From Candidatus Stackebrandtia excrementipullorum (GTDB lineage: Bacteria; Actinomycetota; Actinomycetes; Mycobacteriales; Micromonosporaceae), in NCBI GenBank assembly GCA_019113825.1, contig DXGR01000016.1, positions 1-32,546 of the forward strand: a stretch of DNA of 32,546 nucleotides. The letters are read 5' to 3'. Both the position numbers and the translations under genes were made by a program. Of this stretch, positions 25,746 to 32,546 are shown in pieces (positions within the stretch are counted from its first letter, which is position 1; each line of letters opens with the position of its first letter). The notes under the pieces were generated by a model. That model was given only the letters and a program-made list of their open reading frames with translations. It ran no database searches and had not been told where the DNA came from.

Positions 25746-26221
25746 TGACGGCCATGCGGGTATATCTGGGCAGCGACCACGCCGGTTTCGAACTCAAGAA
25801 TGTTCTCTCTCGTCATCTGACCGAAGACGGGCACGAGGTGGTCGACATCGGCCCCGAAACCTACGACGCCGAGGACGACTACCCGCCGTACTGCCTGGCA
25901 ACCGCCGCGCGTGTGGTGGCCGACCCGGGCAGTCTGGGCGTCGTCATCGGTGGGTCCGGCAACGGTGAACAGATCGCCGCGAACAAGGTTGCCGGCGCCC
26001 GTGCCGCGTTGGCGTGGAGTCCGCAGATCGCGCGGCTGGCGCGTGAACACAACGACGCCAACCTGATCGGGCTCGGTGCTCGCATGCACAGCACCGACGA
26101 GGCGTTGGCGATCGTCCGTGAATTCCTGTCGGTACCGTTTTCCGAGGCTGCGCGGCATCGTCGCCGCATCGACCAGCTCGGCGAATACGAGCGGACACGC
26201 AGCCTGCCGTCGCTTCCGTAG
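25742..26221 (+). CDS. rpiB: Ribose-5-phosphate isomerase B
   Basis: A 159-residue sugar isomerase that interconverts ribose-5-phosphate and ribulose-5-phosphate in the pentose phosphate pathway. Motifs are LGSDHAGFELKN at the N-terminus, DDYPPYCLA, and GGSGNGEQIAANKVAGARAA with the phosphate-binding Gly-rich loop. The ATG at 25742 overlaps the stop of the preceding gene; ATG 25754 is an alternative. Confidence 0.95.
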   Translation: MMTAMRVYLGSDHAGFELKNVLSRHLTEDGHEVVDIGPETYDAEDDYPPYCLATAARVVADPGSLGVVIGGSGNGEQIAANKVAGARAALAWSPQIARLAREHNDANLIGLGARMHSTDEALAIVREFLSVPFSEAARHRRRIDQLGEYERTRSLPSLP

Positions 26222-26315
26222 AACGACGCTGTAAGAGCCTCCATCGCTCGCACTCGATATGCGCCGTAGCGCTACTGTTGAGTGTCCGGGAATCAGGCGC
26301 GTTGGGAGGCAATAC

Positions 26316-27953
26316 ATGGCGGAGAAGCTCGACCTGGTGTGTGGTCCTGCCGATCCCCTTCCCGAGGCGACGAAAAGCTTCCGGCTGATTGAACGTCTCG
26401 GGTCGGGTGGGCAGGCCGACGTCTACAAGGCCGTACGTCGGACCGGTGGTATCTCGTCGGCGCCGGTGACGGTCAAGGTCTTCCGGCCGCACAACGACCG
26501 CCCCCTCGAGGCGCAGTTTCGGTCGTGGGACAAGGGCGATGCGGTCCACATGGACCTCGACAGTCGAGGCATCACGGGGATCTGTCGGCGTATCGACGCG
26601 TTTTACGGTCCGCCGCCCCACCGTCCGGATGCATCTCCGGGGCCCAATCTCGTGCCGTATCAGGTGCTCGAGTACCTGCCGGGGCGGGATTTGAAGCAGT
26701 TGATCCGCGAACGCCCCACTCAGCGGATCAACGCGGTGCCCGTGCTGCGCACGATCGCCGGCGTGCTGGACTCCATGCACCGGCCGCGTTCTCCCGAGAT
26801 ACACCCCACGTTGCACATGGACATCAAGCCCTCCAACGTGATCATCATGCCGTCGGGCGAGGCGCGTGTGATCGACTTCACGGGTTCGCGTTACTCCCTG
26901 CCGACGCACATGACGACGATCTCGTATACACCTCAGTCGGCCGGCCCCGAGGCTTTGGCCGGGAGGGTCGGTCCGTCGTACGACGTACACGGCTTCGGCG
27001 CGGTCGCCTATTACCTGGTCACCGGATCGAAGCCGCGCGTCGAAAGTGACGGCAACTCACCAGTCGGGATGTCCCTGCACCGGGATCCGGTTTTGGACGC
27101 CAACCCGCGCTTGCGGGATCACCTGCTGGCTCCGCTTGCCGACAGTCCAAGAGACCGTCCTCCGACATCGCACCTGGACCACTGGATCACCGAGCTGGCG
27201 AAACTCATGCGAGATGCCAACACACCGGATCTGGGAGTGGACTGGGGCAACAGCGCACCCGCCTCGACGACGAAACTGCCGAACCCGGCGCGTCACGAAG
27301 AGCCGGCCACCAAGCCCGACCTGAACACCGGCACCACGGAACAACCGCGAACTCGGCGTTTGGGCACCGGCCAGGAAGCGCAGGAGCCGCCAACCGCGGC
27401 GCCGGCGGCACCGTCACGACCGGTCGTGACGGGGACCGCCACCATCACGGCCACGGCATCGGTGCCCACTGCGGCTCCCCCCGGTAACCGTTACGGCCGA
27501 GGTGTGGCCGTCCCCACACAGCCGCGTCGGGAACCGGACACGGCCGAGACGGTCATGCCGGTCGATGTCGAACCGCAGTCCGGTGGGCCGCGCCGCCCGT
27601 GGACCGGCCCCGGGGGCAAACTGTCGTCGCTGTCGGGCGGGTCGGAATTCACGGTCGTGGGTGTGCTGTTCGCGTTCGTGTGCTGGGGCGTGTGGGTGAT
27701 CGACAACATCCGCAGCAGCGTGGTCGCGCACATCCTGTATTTCGTGGTGGTGTTGGTGGTGGCCGCAGCGGTTTTCGCGATCGCTCGTCTGGTGGGCACC
27801 CTGGTCTTGGTGCGTTTGTTGCGACGAAACAGACGTACGGCACGTTTGTCACATCTGGCCGCAGCGGCATTTCTGGTTATCACCGGTATCGGCTTTCTCA
27901 GTAATGTCTCGTTCATTAACAACGCGATCAACTGGTTGTCGAACATGGCGTAA
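26316..27953 (+). CDS. Membrane serine/threonine protein kinase-like protein with DFT motif
   Basis: A 545-residue protein. Residues ~20-310 form a Hanks-type kinase: Gly loop LGSGGQADVYKA, Lys54 in VTVKVF, catalytic HMDIKPSN (167-174), then D187-F188-T189-G190 where DFG is expected. The APE position reads GPE (210-212). A Pro/Ala/Thr-rich linker follows, then about three membrane helices at the C-terminus (from ~residue 445). The DFT change may lower activity or mark a pseudokinase, though Asp187 and the Lys are present. ATG 26316 follows GGGAGG at good spacing. Confidence 0.85.
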   Translation: MAEKLDLVCGPADPLPEATKSFRLIERLGSGGQADVYKAVRRTGGISSAPVTVKVFRPHNDRPLEAQFRSWDKGDAVHMDLDSRGITGICRRIDAFYGPPPHRPDASPGPNLVPYQVLEYLPGRDLKQLIRERPTQRINAVPVLRTIAGVLDSMHRPRSPEIHPTLHMDIKPSNVIIMPSGEARVIDFTGSRYSLPTHMTTISYTPQSAGPEALAGRVGPSYDVHGFGAVAYYLVTGSKPRVESDGNSPVGMSLHRDPVLDANPRLRDHLLAPLADSPRDRPPTSHLDHWITELAKLMRDANTPDLGVDWGNSAPASTTKLPNPARHEEPATKPDLNTGTTEQPRTRRLGTGQEAQEPPTAAPAAPSRPVVTGTATITATASVPTAAPPGNRYGRGVAVPTQPRREPDTAETVMPVDVEPQSGGPRRPWTGPGGKLSSLSGGSEFTVVGVLFAFVCWGVWVIDNIRSSVVAHILYFVVVLVVAAAVFAIARLVGTLVLVRLLRRNRRTARLSHLAAAAFLVITGIGFLSNVSFINNAINWLSNMA

Positions 27954-28077
27954 TGAATGAAACACCCCGTGTTGATGTGATATGGATCACTGCGGGATTT
28001 CTCGATTTATTACAACGTTTTTCAGCATCATTGCCGTCATCCCTTCGGATAATCCCTCTCCCGAAAGGCGCGATAGC

Positions 28078-28953
28078 GTGACTGTGCTGACGCAAGACGT
28101 GAGAATGACCCCTGAGCAGCGCGAAGCCTTTGAGCGTGACGGCTACATCATGCTCAAGGGCGTGCTCACCTCCGATGAGGTGTCGAAGTACGGCGCGGCC
28201 ATCGACCGTGCCTACGAGAGTGAAAAAGAAGCCGGCAATCTCGGTATCGACAATTCACTGCACAAGCTCAGCGCGGTAACCCACTGCCCCGAACTCGCAG
28301 ATCTGATCAACCATCCGAAGACGTTTCCCTTCGTGTGGGAAATGATCGGATGGAACATCCACATTTACCATTCACACTTTGACGTTCACCCTCCAATAGA
28401 GGTACCCAAGCCGCCGCGCTTCGAATGGCACCAGGACGGAGGACGTCAAAACCGGGAGCTCGAAACGGATCCACGTCCGCGTATCTCGGTCAAGGTCGCC
28501 TACTGGCTGTCGGACGTCTCCGAACCCGGCCGTGGCAACCTCAAGGTCGTTCCCGGAAGTCACAAGACGAACTGGATCGACGGACCTCCTCGACGTGACA
28601 TGGAGTGGCCCGACCCCGAAGGCGCCGTCGAGGTGATCGCCGAACCGGGTGATGCGGTCTTCTTCGACCGTCGTATCTGGCACGCGCGGTCCAACAACTA
28701 CTCCGACCTCACTCGTAAGGTCGTGTTTCTCGGTTACCTGCCCCGGTGGATCCACATCCGTGACGAGGTCGCAGACCTGCCGCAGCAGCCGTGGTGGAAC
28801 GACTTGGACGACGTACAGAAGCAGTTGTTGGGTGCCTTCGGCAACGGTGACGGCGACCATCAGTGGGGCCATTACCCCAAGGACGTCCCGCTGTACAACT
28901 GGCTGGCAGAGCGTGACCTGTTCAACCCGAACAATCCGCCGTTGAAGGCCTGA
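28078..28953 (+). CDS. Phytanoyl-CoA dioxygenase (PhyH)-family Fe(II)/2-oxoglutarate oxygenase
   Basis: A 291-residue oxygenase. FERDGYIMLKGVLTSDEV opens the fold, WHQDGG holds the HxD iron ligands, GNLKVVPGSHK is a family motif, and WHARSNN holds the distal His. GDAVFFDRRIWHA precedes an Arg for 2-oxoglutarate. It probably hydroxylates a small molecule or lipid; the substrate is unknown. GTG 28078 is preferred (GAAAGG upstream); the open frame to 27982 has no family sequence. No partner genes are close by. Confidence 0.85.
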   Translation: MTVLTQDVRMTPEQREAFERDGYIMLKGVLTSDEVSKYGAAIDRAYESEKEAGNLGIDNSLHKLSAVTHCPELADLINHPKTFPFVWEMIGWNIHIYHSHFDVHPPIEVPKPPRFEWHQDGGRQNRELETDPRPRISVKVAYWLSDVSEPGRGNLKVVPGSHKTNWIDGPPRRDMEWPDPEGAVEVIAEPGDAVFFDRRIWHARSNNYSDLTRKVVFLGYLPRWIHIRDEVADLPQQPWWNDLDDVQKQLLGAFGNGDGDHQWGHYPKDVPLYNWLAERDLFNPNNPPLKA

Positions 28954-29114
28954 AACGTTGAACGCGGATTCGGCCGGTACGGTTCCGGTCGGGTCCGTTT
29001 CGTTGAGGAGCAGGGAACCGTCGTGGGTTCGGGGGCGGACGAGCCACCCCCGAGAAAGACCCAGCGAGCGGGAGGCTACTCTGTATATCGCCGTTCGAAT
29101 CATCGGTCGGCTCG

Positions 29115-29188
29115 GCGGATGTAGCTCAATGGTAGAGCCTCAGTCTTCCAAACTGATTACGCGGGTTCGATTCCCGTCATCCGCTCCA
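29115..29188 (+). tRNA. tRNA-Gly (TCC), CCA encoded
   Basis: A cloverleaf can be drawn: acceptor GCGGATG/CATCCGC, D arm, anticodon loop CTTCCAA with anticodon TCC, and a T arm with GGTTCGATTCC. CCA is encoded after the discriminator T. Preceding positions 28954-29114 show no gene. Confidence 0.97.
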
Positions 29189-29191
29189 ACG

Positions 29192-29225
29192 AAAACCCCC
29201 AGGTCGACCAAGACCTGGGGGTTTT
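29192..29225 (+). terminator. Rho-independent terminator of tRNA-Gly
   Basis: A 14-bp perfect stem, AAAACCCCCAGGTC with its complement (29192-29205/29212-29225, 6-nt loop), ending in TTTTATT, begins 3 bp after the tRNA. Confidence 0.92.
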
Positions 29226-29273
29226 ATTGTAGACAACCCCGAAGGAGCGGCGTGCCACGCGTGCGCCCGAGGT

Positions 29274-29963
29274 TCAGCTCGCAGCGAAGCTCAGTTGATA
29301 CCCGATCGGCTCATAACCCAACCGGTCGGCGATACGATGCGACGGCGTGATTCTGGCACGCCATTGCGGAAGCAGGCGTGCTGCGAGGGCATGTCGGGTG
29401 GCCGCGGACGCCACAGCACCCGCCCACCCTCGGCCACGGTGATCCGGGTGAGACAACAGGCACATGTGAGCGGTAGACCGCAGCCACAGGTTGTATCCGG
29501 ATACGGAGACGATTTCGTCGTCAACCCGCACCACGAAAGCCGGAGAGGTGATCCCCGCGATGCCGCTTTCGTGAGCGTCGTCGCCCGTTGCCGCCAATAG
29601 AGCCGCGACGCCCGGATCGTTCTTGTCGACCTGTTCGACCTCGACCCCGTCGATGGGACGGAAAGCGGAACGGTCCAGGTAATCCAAGCGTGCCGGTCCC
29701 AGGAACGCCGTCACTCCGTCCTCCTGCAACGCGTCGCGATCGAGCCGACCGAACCGCGAAGCCACCCGTCGTACTCGCTCGGCGGCGGCGACGTCGGGAA
29801 CGGTGACGGCCGTCGCCGTCCCAAGCCGAACGAGCCCCGACCAGCCGGGTGGGCACCATTGAGAACCGGTCGTCACCACCACCGTCACCTCACCGGGACG
29901 GAAATCGATCGCCACTCCGGCCGACTCCTGCCACAGGGCTTCCACTGAACTCAAAAGGGACAT
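29274..29963 (-). CDS. GNAT-family acetyltransferase
   Basis: A 229-residue protein. The C-terminal half holds the acetyl-CoA motif HPDHRGRGWAGAVA and FVVRVDDEIVSVSGYN, with the typical GNAT ending (IADRLGYEPIGYQLSF). The N-terminal ~110 residues are a less conserved extension. It likely acetylates a small molecule or protein amine; the substrate is unknown. It lies 39 bp after the epimerase gene on the same strand, so they may be cotranscribed. Confidence 0.82.
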   Translation of the reverse strand: MSLLSSVEALWQESAGVAIDFRPGEVTVVVTTGSQWCPPGWSGLVRLGTATAVTVPDVAAAERVRRVASRFGRLDRDALQEDGVTAFLGPARLDYLDRSAFRPIDGVEVEQVDKNDPGVAALLAATGDDAHESGIAGITSPAFVVRVDDEIVSVSGYNLWLRSTAHMCLLSHPDHRGRGWAGAVASAATRHALAARLLPQWRARITPSHRIADRLGYEPIGYQLSFAAS

Positions 29964-30002
29964 CGGTTCATGGTCGAACGTTCCGTCGGTGGCGGCAAGG
30001 GA

Positions 30003-30968
30003 TTAACCGCTGTAATCCGCCAGCAGCTGTTCCTCCTCGGCGGCTGAAAAACCCCGCGACAGCGCCGGCCGGCCCCGGTCGCGGTCCCACGTCAGCACGT
30101 CGGCGGCGGTGACGGACAGGGGAGTGGAGGGCATCCCGGCTGCGCGAGCCTTCGAAGCGTCACGTTGAAGACCGGGCCAGGCCGACCTTTCGCGAACCAG
30201 CGGGAACAGAAACGGCGCCCGTTCAGCCCGGACGGGAACAATCTCCACCCGGCTTCCCGCGATCTGCGCACATGTGTGAATGAGGCCCGCCAGCGTTGTC
30301 GGTTCCGCGGGACCGACCGCGTCGAAGACGCCACTACGCCGATCGACGAGCAACCGGATCACCAAGGTCGCAAGGTCACGTGAATCGACCACCTGCACCG
30401 GTTGTTCGGGCTCGGCCGGTAGCGCGACGCGCCCGCCACGTTCGGCGCGGCGAACCCAGTAGGTGAACGCATCTTGATTGTCGTGCGGACCGGCGACTCG
30501 TCCGGGCCGTAGGATCACGGTCCGCTCGTCACCGAACCGAGCTCGAACGTCGTTCTCACAGGCAACCTTCAGCGGACCGTAGGTGGCGTTGTCGAGTTCT
30601 TCGGTGTCGCGGCGCTCGGCGCGCAAAGGCGTGGATTCGTTACCACCGGGGCCGATACCGTCGTGGTCGTAAACGGCCTGGGTCGATATGAAGACGTACC
30701 TGTCGACCCGGTCTCCCAGGGCTGCCATTGTCGTGGTGACGTGTCGCGGCACGTACCCGGACACATCCACCACGGCGTCCCAGTGCCCGGTGGCCAATGA
30801 TCGGTAGTCGTCGACATCGCGGTCCCCGGTGAGCCGAGGAAGGTCGGGGAACAGGTCGGCACCGGTGAATCCACGGTTAAACAAGGTCACGTCGAGCCCG
30901 TGTCGCACGGCGGTGTCGACGACGGTTCGACCGATGAACGAGGTGCCGCCGAGAACGAGAACTCTCAT
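30003..30968 (-). CDS. NAD-dependent epimerase/dehydratase-family protein
   Basis: A 321-residue extended-SDR protein: dinucleotide motif VLGGTSFIGRTVV, DAVVDVSGYVPRHV, VFISTQAVYD, active-site YGPLK (Y-x-x-x-K), and VILRPGRVAGPHD. Family members act on nucleotide sugars or similar substrates; here the substrate is unknown. It lies upstream of the GNAT gene in a two-gene set. Confidence 0.88.
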   Translation of the reverse strand: MRVLVLGGTSFIGRTVVDTAVRHGLDVTLFNRGFTGADLFPDLPRLTGDRDVDDYRSLATGHWDAVVDVSGYVPRHVTTTMAALGDRVDRYVFISTQAVYDHDGIGPGGNESTPLRAERRDTEELDNATYGPLKVACENDVRARFGDERTVILRPGRVAGPHDNQDAFTYWVRRAERGGRVALPAEPEQPVQVVDSRDLATLVIRLLVDRRSGVFDAVGPAEPTTLAGLIHTCAQIAGSRVEIVPVRAERAPFLFPLVRERSAWPGLQRDASKARAAGMPSTPLSVTAADVLTWDRDRGRPALSRGFSAAEEEQLLADYSG

Positions 30969-31002
30969 GCGCGAAACCTACAGACGAGCCGGGGACGTAA
31001 AA

Positions 31003-31042
31003 GGCCCGGGACGAGGGGTCTCGAGCTCCCACATCCCGGGCC
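31003..31042 (-). terminator. Terminator ending the 31.0-31.2 kb interval
   Basis: A perfect 9-bp G/C stem (31003-31011 with 31034-31042, 22-nt loop) followed on the minus strand by TTTT. It is 35 bp upstream of the epimerase start and about 245 bp after the marR stop, so it may end either the marR transcript or an RNA encoded in the interval. Confidence 0.75.
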
Positions 31043-31236
31043 ATGATCGTCGGCTCGCTGTTGGAGGACCGTGCCGACGAATGGATTCGCCGCAAGATGC
31101 CCGGCTCGCGGTTGAATCCGTATAAAAGTCTATGTTCCGCCGACGCTTGCGCGTCATTGGTTAGGAGTCCAATGTAATCCGGGATTTTGCCTTCGACCAG
31201 TCTCCGAAGGTTCCGACGGTGTCTCTCTTCGGTCAA
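31003..31236 (-). ncRNA. Candidate structured RNA between marR and epimerase gene
   Basis: On the minus strand, several hairpins occur in a row: CATTGG/CCAATG (31155-31160/31169-31174), GACGC-GCAA-GCGTC with a GNRA-type loop (31142-31155), GGATTC/GAATCC with an inner CCGC/GCGG (31083-31119), TCGTCGGC/GCCGACGA extended by CCAT/ATGG (31041-31084), then the terminator. No reading frame here looks coding. The class is not recognised. It may be a small RNA or a 3' UTR, so this is a weak call. Confidence 0.35.
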
Positions 31237-31286
31237 TGCTGAGTACCCCTAGGTACCACTTTCCGAGTGACTGTTCGGTTCGCTGG

Positions 31287-31763
31287 TCAACACTGTCCGG
31301 TTTGGCGATCGTCCCGGATACGTTCAAGAACTCGGTCACAGATGTCGGCCATGACTTTCATCTCATCGGGAGTCATCAGATCGACAAAGTAGCGTCGTGC
31401 CGCCGCGAGATGTCCTGGTGCAGCGGCACGAATCGACTCAAGCCCGTGTTCGGTGAGCTCGACCATGGTGCCTCGTGCATCCGCTTCACACTCGGTGCGG
31501 CGCAGAAGGCCACGTTTCTCCATCCGCCGAAGTTGGTGGGCAAGCCTGCTGCGGTCCCAACTGACCTGTGTTCGCAACTCTCGGGCACGTAGCCGGTGTC
31601 CGTCGGTCTCGGACAAGACGACCAGCAGTTCGTAGTCGGCGCTGGACAGGCCGGAATCCTGCACCAACTGGCGTTCCAGTGTCGCGCCCAGGTCGCTGCG
31701 TACGTGGTGAAACGCACGCCAAGTGTGATTTTCCTGTTCATTGAGCCATCGGGGTGCAGTCAT
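31287..31763 (-). CDS. MarR-family transcriptional regulator
   Basis: A 158-residue winged-helix regulator: LSSADYELLVVLSE, VSWDRSRLAHQLRRMEKRGLL (recognition helix region), RRTECEADARGTMVELTEHG (wing). It is close to regulators such as PecS/HosA-like MarRs that sense phenolics or oxidants. It faces yceI across 111 bp holding two identical operators, so it probably represses itself and yceI. Confidence 0.92.
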   Translation of the reverse strand: MTAPRWLNEQENHTWRAFHHVRSDLGATLERQLVQDSGLSSADYELLVVLSETDGHRLRARELRTQVSWDRSRLAHQLRRMEKRGLLRRTECEADARGTMVELTEHGLESIRAAAPGHLAAARRYFVDLMTPDEMKVMADICDRVLERIRDDRQTGQC

Positions 31764-31782
31764 GGAAACAACCCTACCCTGG

Positions 31783-31830
31783 TTGTTGACACGTCAGCAA
31801 TATCTGCTATATTTGTTGACACGTCAGCAA
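31783..31830. promoter_or_regulatory. Two identical MarR operators over the yceI promoter
   Basis: TTGTTGACACGTCAGCAA occurs twice, at 31783-31800 and 31813-31830 (30 bp centre to centre, about three helical turns). Each copy is a near-perfect dyad (7 of 8 pairs). A plus-strand promoter overlaps them: -35 TTGACA (31786-31791), 16 bp, -10 TATATT (31808-31813). Confidence 0.88.
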
Positions 31831-31874
31831 TGAGGTTGATGCGTTGAACTACAGATCAGATGGGGATGGAATCA

Positions 31875-32432
31875 ATGACCGTTTTGGATCCGACACTGAC
31901 CGGCAAGTACGCCCTCGACACCACTCACACCCGGATGGGTTTCGTCGCCCGCCACGCCATGGTCACCAAGGTGCGCGGGAACTTCGCCGAATTCGACGGG
32001 GGCGGGTTTCTCGACTTCGACGAACCCACCAAGTCCAACGGAACCGTGACGATCCAGGTCGCCTCGGTCAACACGGGCAACGAACAGCGTGACGGGCACC
32101 TGCGCACCAACGACTTCTTCGACGTCGCCACCTACCCGACCATCACCTTCGCCTCCACCGACATCGAGCGGGTGGACGACGAAAACTACAAACTCACCGG
32201 TGACCTGACGATCAAGGACGTCACCAAGCCCGTGACCATCGACATTGAGTACACCGGGGCCGCAGTAGACCCGTACGGGAATCAGCGCGCGGGCTTTGAG
32301 GGTAAAGCGGTGATCAACCGCCGAGACTTCAACGTCAACTTCAACGCAGCGCTTGAGGCCGGGGGTGTCCTGGTCGCCGACAAGGTCACGCTCGAGTTCG
32401 ACATTTCGGCGATCAAACAGGACGAAGTATAA
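31875..32432 (+). CDS. YceI-family lipid-binding-like protein
   Basis: A 185-residue YceI-type beta-barrel protein: YALDTTHTRMGFVARHAMVT at the start, RDGHLRTNDFFDVATYPTI, LTGDLTIKDVTKPV, FEGKAVINRRDF. Members bind isoprenoid-like lipids; no signal peptide is seen, so it is probably cytoplasmic. ATG 31875 has GGGATGGA upstream; ATGs at 31860 and 31866 are in frame too. It is under the twin operators and presumably induced when the MarR ligand appears. Confidence 0.92.
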   Translation: MTVLDPTLTGKYALDTTHTRMGFVARHAMVTKVRGNFAEFDGGGFLDFDEPTKSNGTVTIQVASVNTGNEQRDGHLRTNDFFDVATYPTITFASTDIERVDDENYKLTGDLTIKDVTKPVTIDIEYTGAAVDPYGNQRAGFEGKAVINRRDFNVNFNAALEAGGVLVADKVTLEFDISAIKQDEV

Positions 32433-32480
32433 AGCGACTGTTTTCCAGGAGGCGGGGCGCAGGGGCAGCGTTCCCGCGGA

Positions 32481-32518
32481 GGACGGCGACGGCGCATGGG
32501 GTGACGCCGTCGCCGTCC
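32481..32518 (+). terminator. Terminator of yceI
   Basis: A 14-bp perfect G/C-rich stem (32481-32494 with 32505-32518, 10-nt loop) lies 49 bp after the yceI stop, followed by CGTTCTTTC. Confidence 0.88.
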
Positions 32519-32546
32519 CGTTCTTTCGGTACCCGAGTCAAGCCGG

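Noticed and set aside
31154-31339. A 61-residue minus-strand frame between marR and epimerase
   Set aside because: It overlaps the end of marR, shows no codon bias like the neighbours and has no ribosome-binding site.

Overview
The window looks like a chromosomal stretch from a high-GC actinomycete. The evidence is coding that favours G/C third positions, GTG starts, a SARP/AfsR-type regulator, an hrcA-dnaJ pair controlled by a CIRCE element, actinobacterial-type DnaJ and PepN, and a DUF1015-rpiB pair. A relative of Glycomycetales or Micromonosporales is a guess from gene content; nothing here fixes the genus.

The most interesting part is positions 1-8323. Six tandem minus-strand genes (4098-5253) encode peptides of 31-38 residues. 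All share a nearly invariant first 26 residues (MKKIQ[IV]R[KR]TET[IV]RL, then TSAAQPLY[AV]G[DE]C), followed by a different 5-12 residue tail in each. This conserved-leader, variable-core design is typical of ribosomally synthesised, modified peptides (RiPPs). Downstream on the same strand are three genes joined by 4-bp ATGA overlaps. They encode a membrane M50-type protease with an N-terminal PqqD/RRE-like domain, a 703-residue TPR protein with a Walker-B-like segment, and a flavin-reductase-like protein. A 921-residue SARP activator is divergently transcribed and is a plausible switch. No cyclodehydratase, lanthionine synthetase, lasso cyclase or RiPP-type radical SAM enzyme is visible. The system is either a minimal, unfamiliar RiPP type or its modifying enzyme lies left of the window.

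Positions 8.3-21.6 kb are mostly housekeeping and ordinary accessory genes. They are a small membrane protein, a lipoprotein, an enoyl-CoA hydratase divergent from hemW, a CapA-like protein, a DUF4870 protein, CIRCE-hrcA-dnaJ, a HAD phosphatase, and an SDR plus EamA exporter divergent from a MarR regulator. A HIT protein, an NmrA-like protein behind a perfect 25-bp dyad, and a DUF1697 protein with an odd 3' extension follow. About 0.8 kb (20289-21075) has no convincing gene.

Positions 21.8-32.5 kb hold pepN with a clear terminator, DUF1015-rpiB, a membrane protein-kinase-like gene with DFT in place of DFG, a phytanoyl-CoA-dioxygenase-like gene, tRNA-Gly(TCC) with encoded CCA and its own terminator, an epimerase-GNAT pair, and a hairpin-rich interval that may be a structured RNA. 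Last comes a divergent marR/yceI pair whose shared spacer has two identical 18-bp operators over a near-consensus promoter. All functions are inferred by reading the sequence; no database search was run.
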